DNA of 64,000 nt from the NCBI RefSeq assembly GCF_018294505.1, contig NC_057809.1:503748506-503812505 (forward strand), in the 5' to 3' direction. Shown here piece after piece: positions 23,528 through 35,300 of the stretch. This DNA comes from Triticum aestivum. Its lineage: Eukaryota; Streptophyta; Magnoliopsida; Poales; Poaceae. Position numbers and translations under genes: made by a program. Numbering within the stretch: the stretch's first letter is position 1; each line of letters starts with the position of its first letter. The notes beneath the pieces were generated by a model. That model searched no databases. It was given only the letters and a program-made list of their open reading frames with translations, and had not been told where the DNA came from.

Positions 23528-24255
23528 CAGACACCATCAACGTTGATGCTCCTGAGAAGGATGCTGAGCACGTTCCTATGCTTGATAGGGAGAGGAAGCG
23601 GGCATGCTTCATGGAGGAGGAGCTGAGCGTCTTCACCAGCATGACCGAGGTAGTGAAGGAGATGGCCACCGTCATTAGGGAGAGCAAGAGTGTGGACGTC
23701 CACCCTAAGCTCTACAACGCCGTCATGGATCAAATTGGCTTCGGCCCAAAGGCTCTCATGGTGGCTCTTAGCCACCTGCTGGACAACAAAAGCCCAGGGT
23801 GTTGGGTTTGTTGCCATGGGAGAAGAGCACATGGTGCTCTGGCTGAAGACCTGGTTGGGCAAGCACTACTACTAGTGCTGCTTCAGATGGTGGCGACGAT
23901 GTGCATGATCCTCGACGGCGATGGCGACAAGGACGAGGATGACGATGACAACGTATATTTTGTGTAGTTAGGGCTTGAAAACAATCTTATGGCGTGTATA
24001 TTTTGGTGAGGTGGTATATACTAACCCTTCACGGTGATCCTCGCGGTGATCACGAATTTGCGGTGGTAGGATGACACCCTCTTTTGGATGTGGTGGTAGG
24101 ATGACACCAAAGTAATGGTAGGTTGAACTTGCTATGATCATGCATACTTACTAATGCTCTTCTGCTCCATTGCTTGCTCCTAGAGTTCTTCATTGCTTGC
24201 TGTTTGTGTGTTCCAATGCTTGTTGCTTGAACTTATTGCTCGTTTGCACTGCCAG

Positions 24256-24546
24256 GGCAAGTGGTATGTGGTGTTCGAAGGTAGGGTTCCAAGGATTTAC
24301 AGTTCATGAGAAGTTTGCAACAAACAAGTTTCAGGGTAGAACAACAACAACCACGGAGGAGGGCTTAAGACTAGGCAGGCGGCAGAAGATGCTTACTCTA
24401 AGTATGTGCGAGAGCATTCATGCAGCAAGGATGAGGTTGGCAAGAAGGTGGATCACCCGTTAGGGCTGAAGAATTTCATCATCTTCGTCCAATTTGTCGT
24501 CATAGCAGTGTTGTGGCGTTGGTGTGCTTGGTGTGATTGTGTGTAA
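24256..24546 (+). pseudogene. RNase H1 N-terminal-like (caulimovirus VI/viroplasmin fold) domain, broken
   Basis: After the AG at 24254-24255 the frame reads 'GKWYVVFEGRVPRIYSS', stop, 'EVCNKQVSG', stop, then 'LKTRQAAEDAYSKYVREHS'. This is the hybrid-binding domain pattern (KWYVVF.G..PGIY.SW..C..QV.G......F.....A..AY) found at the N-terminus of RNase H1 and in plant transposon proteins. The two stops sit where Trp and Tyr-like residues are expected, and the glycine after the PR is replaced. The C-terminus becomes hydrophobic ('LKNFIIFVQFVVIAVLW') and ends with TAA. Its position behind the Myb/SANT ORF suggests it was the second ORF or C-terminal exon of that transposon. Confidence 0.65.
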
Positions 24547-24765
24547 GGTGTTGGTAAGCTCACCAAGTAGGGTACAAAGTGAGCACAACTCTATACTCGT
24601 ATATGTAACCAAACAACGTGCATCCGTGTGAGCACATGCGTAGAGGCATCGTTACGATGCATGGAGATGACATGCAGGCAACCAAACTAAGTGCAGATGT
24701 TGGTTTTTGGCTTGCATTTGCTCAGCCAGATCCAACTTGGATAAGTATGCAAATGGGAAAAAAAC

Positions 24766-24791
24766 CATGCAGGTAACCAAACACGCCCTAA
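24766..24791 (-). repeat. right terminal sequence of the Harbinger-like element
   Basis: Reverse complement starts GGGCGTGTTTGGTTACCTGC, followed outward by TTA (TAA on plus, 24789-24791). This is the usual form of PIF/Harbinger termini with TWA duplications. The partner end was not located in the window. Confidence 0.5.
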
Positions 24792-24949
24792 CTATTACTG
24801 GACCCTGTACGGATGAAATAACTTTTTTTTTTGAGAAACGTATATGGACGAAATAACTGGGCCTAATCTCATAGAAATTCTGCTTGTAGCCCAACTCAGC
24901 AAGTCAAGTCGGCCTGAAGCCCGAACGGTTATTCCGGGGAAGTAAGAAA

Positions 24950-25284
24950 TTGGGTGGGGGAGTTATTTTATTTCGTTTACCCTTTTTTTACCTGTGGGTA
25001 TCGCGAGCACGCCGCCCACCTCCCGCATCTCTCCCCCTCACGTCGCAAACCCTGTGTCGCCACCACCGCCTCCTCCTCTCGCGGCGACCCCGCACCACCC
25101 CGGCCCCCTCCTCCGGTCGGCGCCGCCCCGGTCCCCTGCCCGCCGCGGCCCCGTCGACGCACGCCCTCCCGCCGCCTCCGCCGCCTCCGCCGCCTCCTCC
25201 TCCCTCCGCCGAGACATCTGCGGGTGCTCCTGCCCGCGCCGCCGTCTTCGACACCCGCCGATGCCACCGCGGTGCCTCGTCGAG
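24950..25284 (+). promoter_or_regulatory. probable promoter end and 5' UTR exon of the SUVR5-like gene
   Basis: A CpG-rich stretch rises abruptly at ~24990 out of AT-rich DNA and ends at a plausible donor AGAAGG/GTAATTCG near 25290. It is rich in CCTCC and CCGCC runs as in grass 5' UTRs. No start codon here opens a frame that could join the SUVR5 coding exon, so I read it as untranslated exon 1. The next exon starts at 26261 after TTTGTTTCTAG. Long frames on both strands (24950-25423) come from base composition. Confidence 0.5.
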
Positions 25285-25903
25285 AAGGGTAATTCGCTCT
25301 CGCATCCCCTCCGTTTCAAGGATCGGCTCCATTCTTCTTATTCCGGGATTTGAATCGTTGGGCGCCCAGATACATGCGCCTATAGGAAATAGAAATCTAA
25401 ACTCCGTCGCGCGGGACTCCTGAAGGATCCTTACGCTTTCCGAGTGGATCCTATGGGCGCATTAATTCGTGGCCTGAGTTCGTCCTACCACGGGAGTTTT
25501 TCATAGGCATTGAAGCGGGTCGTTAGGGTTTTGATGGTACAAATAATTAATGGTACTGATTCCAGTACGCCAATGCCATCCCTCTGTTCCAGTAATGTAC
25601 GTATAAACAATACCCTACAGTCCTCATGTGTTTTTGCCATAGCGGTATTCCGTAATTTTTTTGGGAGTGCGTTGTACTCATATGATTCATGTAAACTTGA
25701 TTACTCCTGTGTATTCCAAATTTTTGCTTCATGGTGTATTTGCGTATTTTATCCAAAGGGACATCTGCTGTGTCTTGGTATCAGTCTCAGTATCATTGTC
25801 ATATCTCTAGTCTTGAATTCCTGTGGCTAAGAAGTTGTATGTAGTATGTACTGCAAACTGTTGCATAATAGCCTATTACGTTTCTTATTTAAAATGTTAA
25901 GTA

Positions 25904-25970
25904 CTCCCTCCGTCCCATAATATAAGAGCGTTAGTGTCAAAAACGCTCTTATATTATGGGACGGAGGGAG
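25904..25970. mobile_element. Stowaway MITE in SUVR5-like intron 1
   Basis: 67 bp with CTCCCTCCGTCCCATAATAT at the left and its exact complement at the right; the arms of about 30 bp are perfect and separated by a few bases. Flanked by TA on both sides (25902-25903 and 25971-25972), the Tc1/Mariner target duplication. Confidence 0.92.
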
Positions 25971-26284
25971 TAGCTGATTGCAAAACCAAGGTTTGTTTAG
26001 TACACGAGTGCAAACGCTTTGTGTTTACTGGCAAGAAATTTGCTTGGTGAATCAAATGGAACTGCAAGTCTTTATGCATATAGTCAATAAAGTGGTAACT
26101 TTACATATGACCATAAAGCTGAACTTTAATCATTTTATTACCATATTCTGTTTAAGACGGAGCTCCATTATCCGTTCAGTAAGTTTATTTTTGTTTGTTC
26201 TGCCATACGTTTGTTTTCATATGAAATTTCTACATTCCTAAACCGCACTTTTGTTTCTAGGTGTTGAATAAGTCATAAGTGTTT

Positions 26285-26380
26285 ATGGACTTCAAGCCAG
26301 TAGAGGATTTTTCCTGCACTGCTTATCCTGCTTTATTTCACAGTGGATTGGCAGATCAGAACTTATCAAAGAAATGCTGA
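26285..26380 (+). CDS. upstream ORF overlapping the SUVR5-like start codon
   Basis: ATG at 26285 opens 31 codons starting MDFKPVEDFSCTAYPALF and stopping at TGA 26378-26380, which overlaps the main start (ATG 26374) in another frame. It lies in the same exon as the main start. It may be a translated uORF that limits or reinitiates SUVR5 translation, or the former N-terminus separated by a frameshift. Sequence alone does not settle this. Confidence 0.4.
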   Translation: MDFKPVEDFSCTAYPALFHSGLADQNLSKKC

Positions 26381-29300
26381 TGGATCCACCTGTTATGCAA
26401 GCGGATTGCCAACTACAGAATGACGTGGAGAAAATATCATCTATTTCTTATGATAGGAAGCATACCTTATCATGTAATGACCACGGGTGGCAAGCCTCCG
26501 ATGTTCATCAGACAAATGCAGCAATAAGTTGTAACCCTGCTGAAGTTAACAATTCTTCTGGCTCGAGCACAGATGAGAAAGTAGATGGTTCCTCTGAAAA
26601 GTCTTCTGTTAGCTTGGATGGTTTATCAGAGGTGAACTTTTTTGTACCACATAAAGAAAAGAACGTCCAGGATGCTTACTTCAATGATGTAAGGTTTCAG
26701 CTGAATGCAAGCTTGGAAAATAATGGCTCCCCAGGGGATGCCAACTGCAGCAAACACTGCATCAATAAGGAGGATTTACACCATTCCCAGGAGGAGATGT
26801 GTTCACCGTCCAATATAGTAACTGGACTTAGGCCATGCCAGTCAAATGGAGATGTCCTAACTTCCAAAGGCAAGAAAATGACAGAAGTACAACTCAAATA
26901 TAACATCAATGTTGATGCAGAAAGTAAGGAATTTGGGACTGACATTGCAAGTAAGGGAGTCGGGACTGACTTGGTAAACAAGGAAGTCGGCAACGATATG
27001 GCAGGATCTCATGATGCCCAAAAGGAGTTGCCGTGCCCACTTCAAGGTCTATCAGAAAGAGCATGCGGTGGGTTAGTAAGTAAAATATTTTCTCAGGAAG
27101 AGAATGAGACATCTGTCTCACCTAAAAACGGCATGGATATGCTTGTTCATAACAACAGTTGTAATGGCAATACTAATGATGTTGGCGGAGAGATGGATAC
27201 AAGAAGTATTGAAGAAGATCATGCTGTGGCACTTTGGGTAAAGGTATGTCTATTTAGGAGTAGGTGATTGTGGCTGTGAACGTCATTGTATTAGTTCTTG
27301 ATATTGAAATTATATGTCAAGTTGTGAACTTATACAATGAGAAACTAGCCCTGGAAAAGTCGTGGTTGTTCAATGTATACGCTAGATGTCTTGGGAGTAG
27401 GCGCCAAATTCACCATGCTTTTCGGAACTCCACCTCTGAAGTATTTCAACTTACACCCCTATAGTCTGACCATCTATGTATATCCTACTTAAATGTTCCT
27501 ATTTCGTACTAGATGCATCTATAAATGTATAAACTATACAAAGGCATTTCTTTTCCTTTTACAATTTTGTTAGTATTATCCCTATACACTATACAGAAAG
27601 CAGGTCTTTATTTGTGGCCTTATCTAAGATCTGTGATATATAATTTGCCTTCAAGTTTCTAAACATAGTGTAAATATTTTGTTCTGTTTACTCCATCCAT
27701 TAGTTTATTATTACTGGACCATTCAAGTTACCAATGGGGTTTCCTGAATTGAAGCAAAACTATATATTGATCGCAAAATATGCAAATGAGGTGATTTTTA
27801 TCTGACTATTCAGAGCACCACCATGGAACCCAAGCTCTTTTATTTCCCTGGTGGCTATGTCCTACTTTCTATTTTTTTGCATGTTAACCACTTCCTGCAT
27901 CTCTAATGGCTCCACCCTGAACTATCATTTTACTTCTTCATTTGAAAACAGTGGAGAGGAAAATGGCGAACAGGAATTCGATGCTGTAGGGCGGACTGTC
28001 CTTTGTCCACTCTCAAGGCAAAACCAACTATTGACAGGAAGACCTATATTGTTGTTTTCTTCCCACAAACAAGGACTTATTCTTGGGTGGACATGCTACT
28101 AGTCCTTCCAATTGATGAATATCCTGTGCCACTTGTGAATGGAACTCATCGCAAATGGCGAAAGATGGTGAAGGATTTGAGTGTTCCTCGACGATTCATC
28201 ATGCAGAAGCTTGCTATCTCAATGCTAAACTTTAGCGATGAACTTCACACTGAGGTATGCTCTTCCCTTGCAGTATTTGTATTCATGTGGTATCATTTCT
28301 CTTGATACTGTTTATATGTTGAATAGGCCATAATTGAGAATGCTCGGAAGGCAACAGCTTGGAAAGAATTTGCTCGGGAAGCATCATGCTGTAGAGATTA
28401 CACTGATCTTGGGAAGATGCTTGTCAAACTTCAAAAGGTAAATCCAAGGACCTTATTCCATATGCATATGTCATGGTGCCTTGTGCTAATTTGCACCTAG
28501 TGAGTTTCATACTCTTGTCATATTCTCCTATGTTTTTTTTTCTTGAGGCAATTACCTAAGCATTTTCCTTCTCATTTTTACTCATCGTGCAATGGAAAGA
28601 TCTCTGTAACTGTTATATTTGTATATCCGTTCACCACCTTATGTGTGTACGCATCACCTACAGTATTTTGGTACTTTGTTTCCCAAGGCATTTTATATGG
28701 TAAATAACTTTGTGTGTTCTCCTGGTAGGTGACACTAATTGTTGTGTGCCTTATTCCTCTATTTGATGGGATCCAAAATGTTCCTATTGTGGTTCTAGTG
28801 TAATTGCCACAACTCTGTCAAGTCATGAAAAATAGCTCTTCTATGCAGCAGTTTTTGGCTATAACTTTGCAATATTTATACGAAAGGGCTAAATCAGCAT
28901 TATTAGCAGTTGATTTGGACACTGCAAAGTAATTGTAATGAAAGACATATTATACGTGGGAAGTTGCTCAAGGTCCATTGCAGCTATGGTCATATAGAAA
29001 TAAGACAGATAAACATAGTTTTTTATTGCATGAGGTCCATACATCATTATCGGCGTTGTATTTTTTTTAAAAGCACAGCTGAGCAGCATGTTGTTCGTTA
29101 TGTCCATCTATGCTTCACCCCACATTCACTGCTGATGCTGCAAAAATAATATAAATGCTTGAAGTAGCCTTTTCCTGGCGTTTCTTTGCATTATTTCACC
29201 TTTTCTTTGCGAGGAAGCATTGGTTCACCTTAGTTGTTTGATTTCAGATGATTCTTCCAGACTACACAAGCTCTCATTGGCTCCAAAATTCTTCTGACTT

Positions 29301-32300
29301 GTGGGGCCAGAAGTGTAATATTGCTCATGATGCTGAGACTGTTGAAATTCTTGCCGAGGTAATGTGGAATCCATTCGCCTTTAGGTCACATTTTTTGGAG
29401 TGTGATTAAGTTTGTATGAAATATTGTCATGCAGTTTTTTCAGTTTGTGACCAGGTTGCATGCTTACAAAACCTCAATTTACTTGTTTTCTTATGTTCAT
29501 TATCGTTTCAGTCGAACTTAAATAAATATTTTAATATGATTGTACAGATAACAGTATGTATACGGTGTTAACCTTGTTCTTGAGTTACGGTTACTTTTTG
29601 GAGAACGTGTTCTGTATTTAAGAGTTGACTATCAATAAGCTCATGAGTTCCTTGCGCAAGCTGCATAAATTTAGATGGAAAGATCGTAAATAATCATTTC
29701 TATGGTCTAGCTAGCCCAGTTCTACTCTCACAATATAGGCTGCTTCTGTGGCTTATAGTTAAACTTGCTCCCGTGCATTCAGCTGCAACATTTATGGTGG
29801 TGTCCATGTGTCAGCTGTTTGGGCTTCACTTGTGAAAATCGAAGATTTTCAAGTCGCAAATCCAGCTGACTTGCCACTGGATGCCTAGCCATCCAGTTTG
29901 CCGTGATTCACCACTTCTAGTCTTCACCCCATCCCAAACCAAGCCTGGCTAATTGTAAACTATTGTATCCATGATCATTTCTTGCCTACCAGAAGATACT
30001 CTGGCAACTGTTACCTTGTCACGAGCTTTTTGAGCCAATTTGTACTTGTACTCCACTTTCCTGTCTATATCCATCTGATCTTATATATTACATTTAAGAT
30101 GGATAAACCCAGTAGGAAGTGTACTCTCGTGTGCATAATTTAACAGGGGTATGCATGGCATTACTCTTGTTAATGACTACTTTGTTTTAATGTTATTCCC
30201 TAGAGCTCAGTAATTTGTTTGGATTAGCTAATTTTCACCATCCCAGCCCAGCCCAGTAATTTGTTTGGATTAGCTAATTTTCATCATCCCAGCCCAGTAT
30301 GGAAACACTAAATCTGAAACTGTTAATGAGAAATGACATGCATACCCCTGTTAAATGGCATGCTTCAACCATTTCTTCCGAAGCATTAAATTAGGGGTAG
30401 AGAGCGGAAACATCACATAAGATATACTCATTTGCATTGAATCAGAGGAAGTATTGTGTTGATTGTGTATTAACATGTAGAAATGCCTGCTCTTTCCAAA
30501 ATGAAGTAGATCACCTCTTACTGAATAGGCTATGCTAATAAAAGAAAAGAAGGCTGTTAAATTTCATGCTTTAACTTGAGCTCTGTGCAGCATCAAGTTT
30601 GTCAATGATGTCATTGCTGTTACACTATTAAAGTCTCTTTGCAGCAAAAATATAGGCCTCTGTTGTTGCTTTACCAATAAAAATCGCAAAACAGAAATTT
30701 AAGATTTACGCTACTTCTCTTGGCGTATATCGATTACTCCCTTTGTTAGATTTGGCATATGCCACTATTTCTTAGGCTTGTTAAAACTTGGCCAGCCTCA
30801 TTAATTCTTTCCTTTTAACGCAGGAACTTAGGCAATCTGTTCTTTGGGACAAGGTCGATGAGTTGTGGAATGCACCAATGCAGCCTGAATTAGTACCAGA
30901 GTGGAAAACATGGAAACAAGAAGTCATGAAACAGTTCTTTTCATCACATGCTGTAGGTAATACGGGCAACTTTGATCAAAGCAATAGCTATGATGATCCA
31001 GGTATGGATCAACAAGCTCGCAGAAAGCGTCCCAAACTTGAAGTGCGCAGAGGAGAACCACATTTTTCTCACGCGAATGATGCTAACTGCAGCATTCTCA
31101 GCGAGGGCCTGAACGGTAATAACTTCCCTAGTAGACCTATCACTGATGGACATATGGAAGTGTTAGCATCAGTGGATCAGAATAACACTGTCACCTTCCT
31201 CAGTAATTCTGCCCCCCATGAGATTGCAGAATCAGGCCACATCAACCCAGCTTTACAGAATGCCAGACATGAGTTTGATTCCTTAAAGAATTCTCGTCAG
31301 TGTTCTGCATACATAGAAACAAAAGGAAGACAGTGTGGCAGGTGGGCTAATGATGGTGATATTTATTGCTGTGTGCATCAAAGCATGCACGACCGTTATT
31401 CTAGGGAGGACAGGGGACTTAGTGGTGATGCTTTAGTCTGTAGTGGTATGACTAATTTGGGCAGACAATGCAAGCATCGAGCCCAGCATGGTTCTATTTT
31501 CTGCAAAAAACACCGTTCCCAGACAAGCCTGGATACTGTAAGCTCTGATAATTTATTCAGTTCATCTGGGGGTCTCCATAAAAGGGAAGAGTCTCCAAAA
31601 GGAATGGAAAAGAATTCCAACTCAAGTGCAATATGCATTGTGGATGCAGAAAGGGCCAGTAGTTCCCAAGTTCCTCTTCAAATGCAATTGACCTCGACCA
31701 TGGCTGCAGAGATTTCAGGTGATAAAGCTTGTGGATTGGAGAACCCTGATATGTTCTACCCCATGTCAACTTCCATGGCAAAAGCTAATTCAGATACTGA
31801 TCTTTGCATTGGAATTCTTTCTCATGACAATATTGTTGAATGCCAGGATTATGCTAAGCGACACACTCTTTACTGTGAGAAGCACCTTCCAAAGTTCCTT
31901 AAACGTGCCAGGAACGGAAAGAGTCGACTCATATCTAAAGATGTTTTTATCAATCTATTGAAGGGCTGTGCATCAAGGCAAGAAAAAATATGTTTACACC
32001 GGGCATGTGAGTTTCTTTATTGGTTCTTGAGAAACAACTTCTCTCGTCAACAATCTGGTCTTGGTAACGACTATATGCCTCAGATTCTAGCTGAAGTGTC
32101 CAAGGATACTGATGTTGGAGAATTTTTGTTAAAGTTGATCTCTAGTGAAAGAGAAAAACTCACAAATCTTTGGGGCTTTGGTACAAATGGATCTCAGCAA
32201 ATAAATCCTGATAACCAAGAGGGATCTATGATAGTGTTGCAAGAAGAGAAAACTAATCATTCAGCTGGTTTGAAGTGCAAAATATGTGCCCAGGAGTTCT

Positions 32301-35300
32301 CTGATGATCAGTATCTCGCGTTACATTGGACAGAAGTTCACCGAAAGGAGACCCGATGGCTGTTCAGAGGGTATTCTTGTGCTGTTTGCATGGACCCATT
32401 TACCAACAGAAAAGTTCTTGAAAAACATGTACAAGAAAAACATGGTGCTCAATATCTCCAATATTCGATTCTCTTCCGATGTATGTCATGTGACAGCAAC
32501 TTCTTGAACATGGATCTGCTATGGCAACATATTGTTTCAGATCATGCCCATGAGTTCGGGCTTCTTGATGCCCCACAACGACCTAAAGGTCAATCTGTAA
32601 GAACAGAAGGGACAAGTTTCAAGGCCCTCTATGATAACCATGACCTCGGGAAGGATGATGGCTCACAGAAGTTGACCTGTAGACTATGTGGGTTGAGATT
32701 CGATCTACTGGCAGATCTTGGCCGCCACAATCAAGTTGCTCATATGGACCAAGGTACAGTTGGCCACATTCCACCAGGACGTGGGAAGTATCAACTTAAC
32801 CGTGGTCGACACTACTATTCTGCATTCAAGAAAAACCTACGACCATCAGGTTCATTAAAGAAGAGGAGTAGCTCAGGGATTGAGAAACATTTTGATATTT
32901 CAAGCTCTGATCTATCTATGATAACGTCGCAAGTTGCGGAACCTGAAACAGCTAACCTTGGTAAGTTAGTGGATTTCCAATGCTCAGATGTGGCTCAAAT
33001 TTTATTTTCAAAGATTCAAAAGACAAGACCCCATCCAAGTAACCTTGATATTTTATCCGTGGCCCGTTCTGTATGCTGTAAGACAAGTCTTCTTGCTGCA
33101 TTGGAAGTGAAATATGGAACAATGCCTGAAAACATATTTGTGAAAGCTGCAAAGCTTTGTAGTGACATTGGCATCCCAATCAATTGGCATCAAGAGGAAT
33201 TCACTTGCCCTAAGGGATGCAAATCTGGATATACTTCAAATACCCTGCGACCTTTGCAGCTTACCCATGTTGATTTCCCCACAGTAGCTTCTGTGATGAA
33301 TCCTCCAGAAAATGATGGAACGTGGGGTATGGAAGAATACCATTATGTTCTTGATTCAGAGCACTTCATGTGGAAGCTTAAAAATGAGAGGGTTGTTCTT
33401 TGTGAAGATGTAAGCTTTGGCAGGGAGAAAGTTCCAATTGTCTGTGCAATTGATGTTGATGCAAAAGAATCTCTCCATATGAAACCTGAAGAATTATTGC
33501 AGCATTGCTGTTCTGTGCCATGGCAAGGTTTTCATTACGTCACAACTCGTTTGATGGATTCATCTCTTGTTGATTCAGAGGTACTCTTTTGGAACCAGTT
33601 GTCATCTTTAAATGGTAGCATATATATTCCGCAAAGGGGGCTTGGTCTTCTTCCTTTGTTTTCCTTCCCATCCATGTAGATTTGGTTTATTTATATTTAT
33701 CTAATCAGTTTTCTAATAAATTATGTACCTGCAGAGTTACATGGTTGGCTGTGTGTGTTCTCATGCCCATTGCTCTCCTGAGAAATGTGATCATGTGAAC
33801 CTCTTTGACAGTGTTTATGAGAACCTAGTGGATATGTATGCTATGCCAATGCATGGCAGATTTGCGTACGATGAAAATGGCAAAATCATTTTGCAGGTAC
33901 TAATTGTTGACATTGACACATATTTTATTATAGATGTAATGTAAGAGTTGAAAAAAAGCGCACTAAACAAGTAAACAACTGTCCGTAATATCGTGATTAT
34001 TCTGCACTTAGCATACCATTGATAGGGTGGTTGATATCATGATATGTGATCAGCAGGCAATGTAATTTGTTATCTTTACGAGTCTAGAAAGGCAATGTAG
34101 TTTGTTATCTTTCTGTGTCCGATACCATGTCCATGTGTATATTTTCACGCACTCTTGTACAGTGTACCATCCACAATGATCATTCTGCATACATATACTG
34201 CTTTATATTGTCAAAGCAATCTCATCTGTGTCACATAAAGTTGTAATTGTGTCGAGACTCAAAGGCTTGCTTTTGTCCTCCATACATTGTGAGCTGCTCA
34301 AACAATGCTGTACAGGTCCTTGGAGACCACCATTTACTGTTTCTTACATCCATGGCGACTATTTTTGAACCATGAGAGCATATCATTATCGTCCCATGTG
34401 CTTTTTCGCGACTTAACTTATTTTATTTGTTCGAAACTTTCGGCAAATGTCAAATTTGATGTGCCTGACCCATGGCTTGAGGCCTGAACGATGTAGAGTT
34501 GCTCTGTGTGTCTGCGTGTGAATCTTGTTCCACTGAGTTCTTCTATTTAAAAAATGTCACATTTCCATCCTCTAGTATTATTTTCATCCCTGATATTGTA
34601 TATAGTTTGATGCGTGTGCATGTTTTGTCGAATTGGCAGGAAGGATATCCGATATACGAGTGCAATTCACTATGTACCTGTGATGCATCCTGTAAAAATA
34701 AAGTTTTGCAGCAAGGGCTGCTGGTTAAATTGGAACTCTTCAGAACTGACAATAAGGTGAAATACATGCAACCTGGCTTTGGTTTCACTGAACCCTGCTC
34801 AGTCCTTTGCTGTTATTATTAAACATGCTTCACAAGTCATACTTTAATGTTTTCGAATGCTTCAGGGTTGGGCTGTTCGAGCTACAGAACCTATTCCACA
34901 GGGTACTTTTGTGTGCGAGTATGTTGGGGAGGTTGTGAAGGATGATGAGACCATGAGAAACACAGAAAGGTCTGTTAATTCTTTCTCATGCCTTACTGTA
35001 GTTATCAGATGTACAGAATTAGTGAACATGGGCATCATTGATAATTTCATGTTTAGTTTGATATCCACTGTCTGGTACTTGATGATTATGATTACTCTTG
35101 TTCTCCAATCTTGAATCCAATTGGTATTTTCATGTACAATTTTCATCGTATGAATTCTCATCCTGCAAAAATCCGACCTCAATTGCAGAGCAATGTCATG
35201 CCATTTCCTATACTCTAGGAATTGTTGATGTTTTATGTTCTTGTGAGTCGTTTTTTTCCTTATAGAAAATTGACAAGAAAGTACCTGAATTCCAGTGAGT

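Larger units (their letters stand above)
13588..23875 (+). pseudogene. Myb/SANT-like (Myb_DNA-bind_3 type) protein gene, broken and split by a retrotransposon
   Basis: Probable exons: 13588-13596 (ATG GAC TCT then GT), 14031-14553, and 14649-14811 continued at 23528-23875. Readable protein includes 'MTTQEFSQALVLSES', the trihelix 'CEIIASGVMTDKGFKEVHLN..QVYNHLRKWRARWIQVS', 'KDAEFLNTSIQNYHQMQQIF', then beyond the insertion 'ERKRACFMEEELSVFTSM' and a C-terminus ending 'WLKTWLGKHYY'. Defects: TAG at ~14188, a frameshift at ~14310, another near 14655, and one near 23800. Removing 14812-23532 (element plus one copy of CAGAC) restores the reading 'QESDTINVDAPE'. Such proteins occur as ORF1 of PIF/Harbinger elements and as host genes. 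Confidence 0.75.
13518..24791 (+). mobile_element. PIF/Harbinger-like DNA transposon, decayed, with nested copia insertion
   Basis: Contains a Myb/SANT-like ORF (13588-23875, interrupted), then an RNase H1 N-terminal-like domain (24256-24546). The right end 'ATGCAGGTAACCAAACACGCCC' (to 24788) is followed by TAA, fitting the GGGCGTGTTTGGTT-type terminus and TWA target duplication of PIF/Harbinger elements. An internal 'ATGCAGGCAACCAAAC' at 24673-24689 repeats the terminal motif. The left terminus is not seen; it is probably removed or masked by the LTR nest on the left. It could instead be a host gene relic with an unrelated MITE end. Confidence 0.55.

Noticed and set aside
24950..25423. Frames of about 100-157 codons around the CpG-rich block
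   Set aside because: Proline/arginine repeats on all frames; read as 5' UTR and intron sequence.
26697..27121. Minus-strand frames opposite the SUVR5-like exon
   Set aside because: Shadows of the coding strand with no domain or splice partner.
33581..33679. Read-through of SUVR5-like exon 6 to a stop at 33679
   Set aside because: A GTACTC donor at 33581 and acceptor at 33734 join the frame into the conserved pre-SET sequence; read-through would lose the SET domain.
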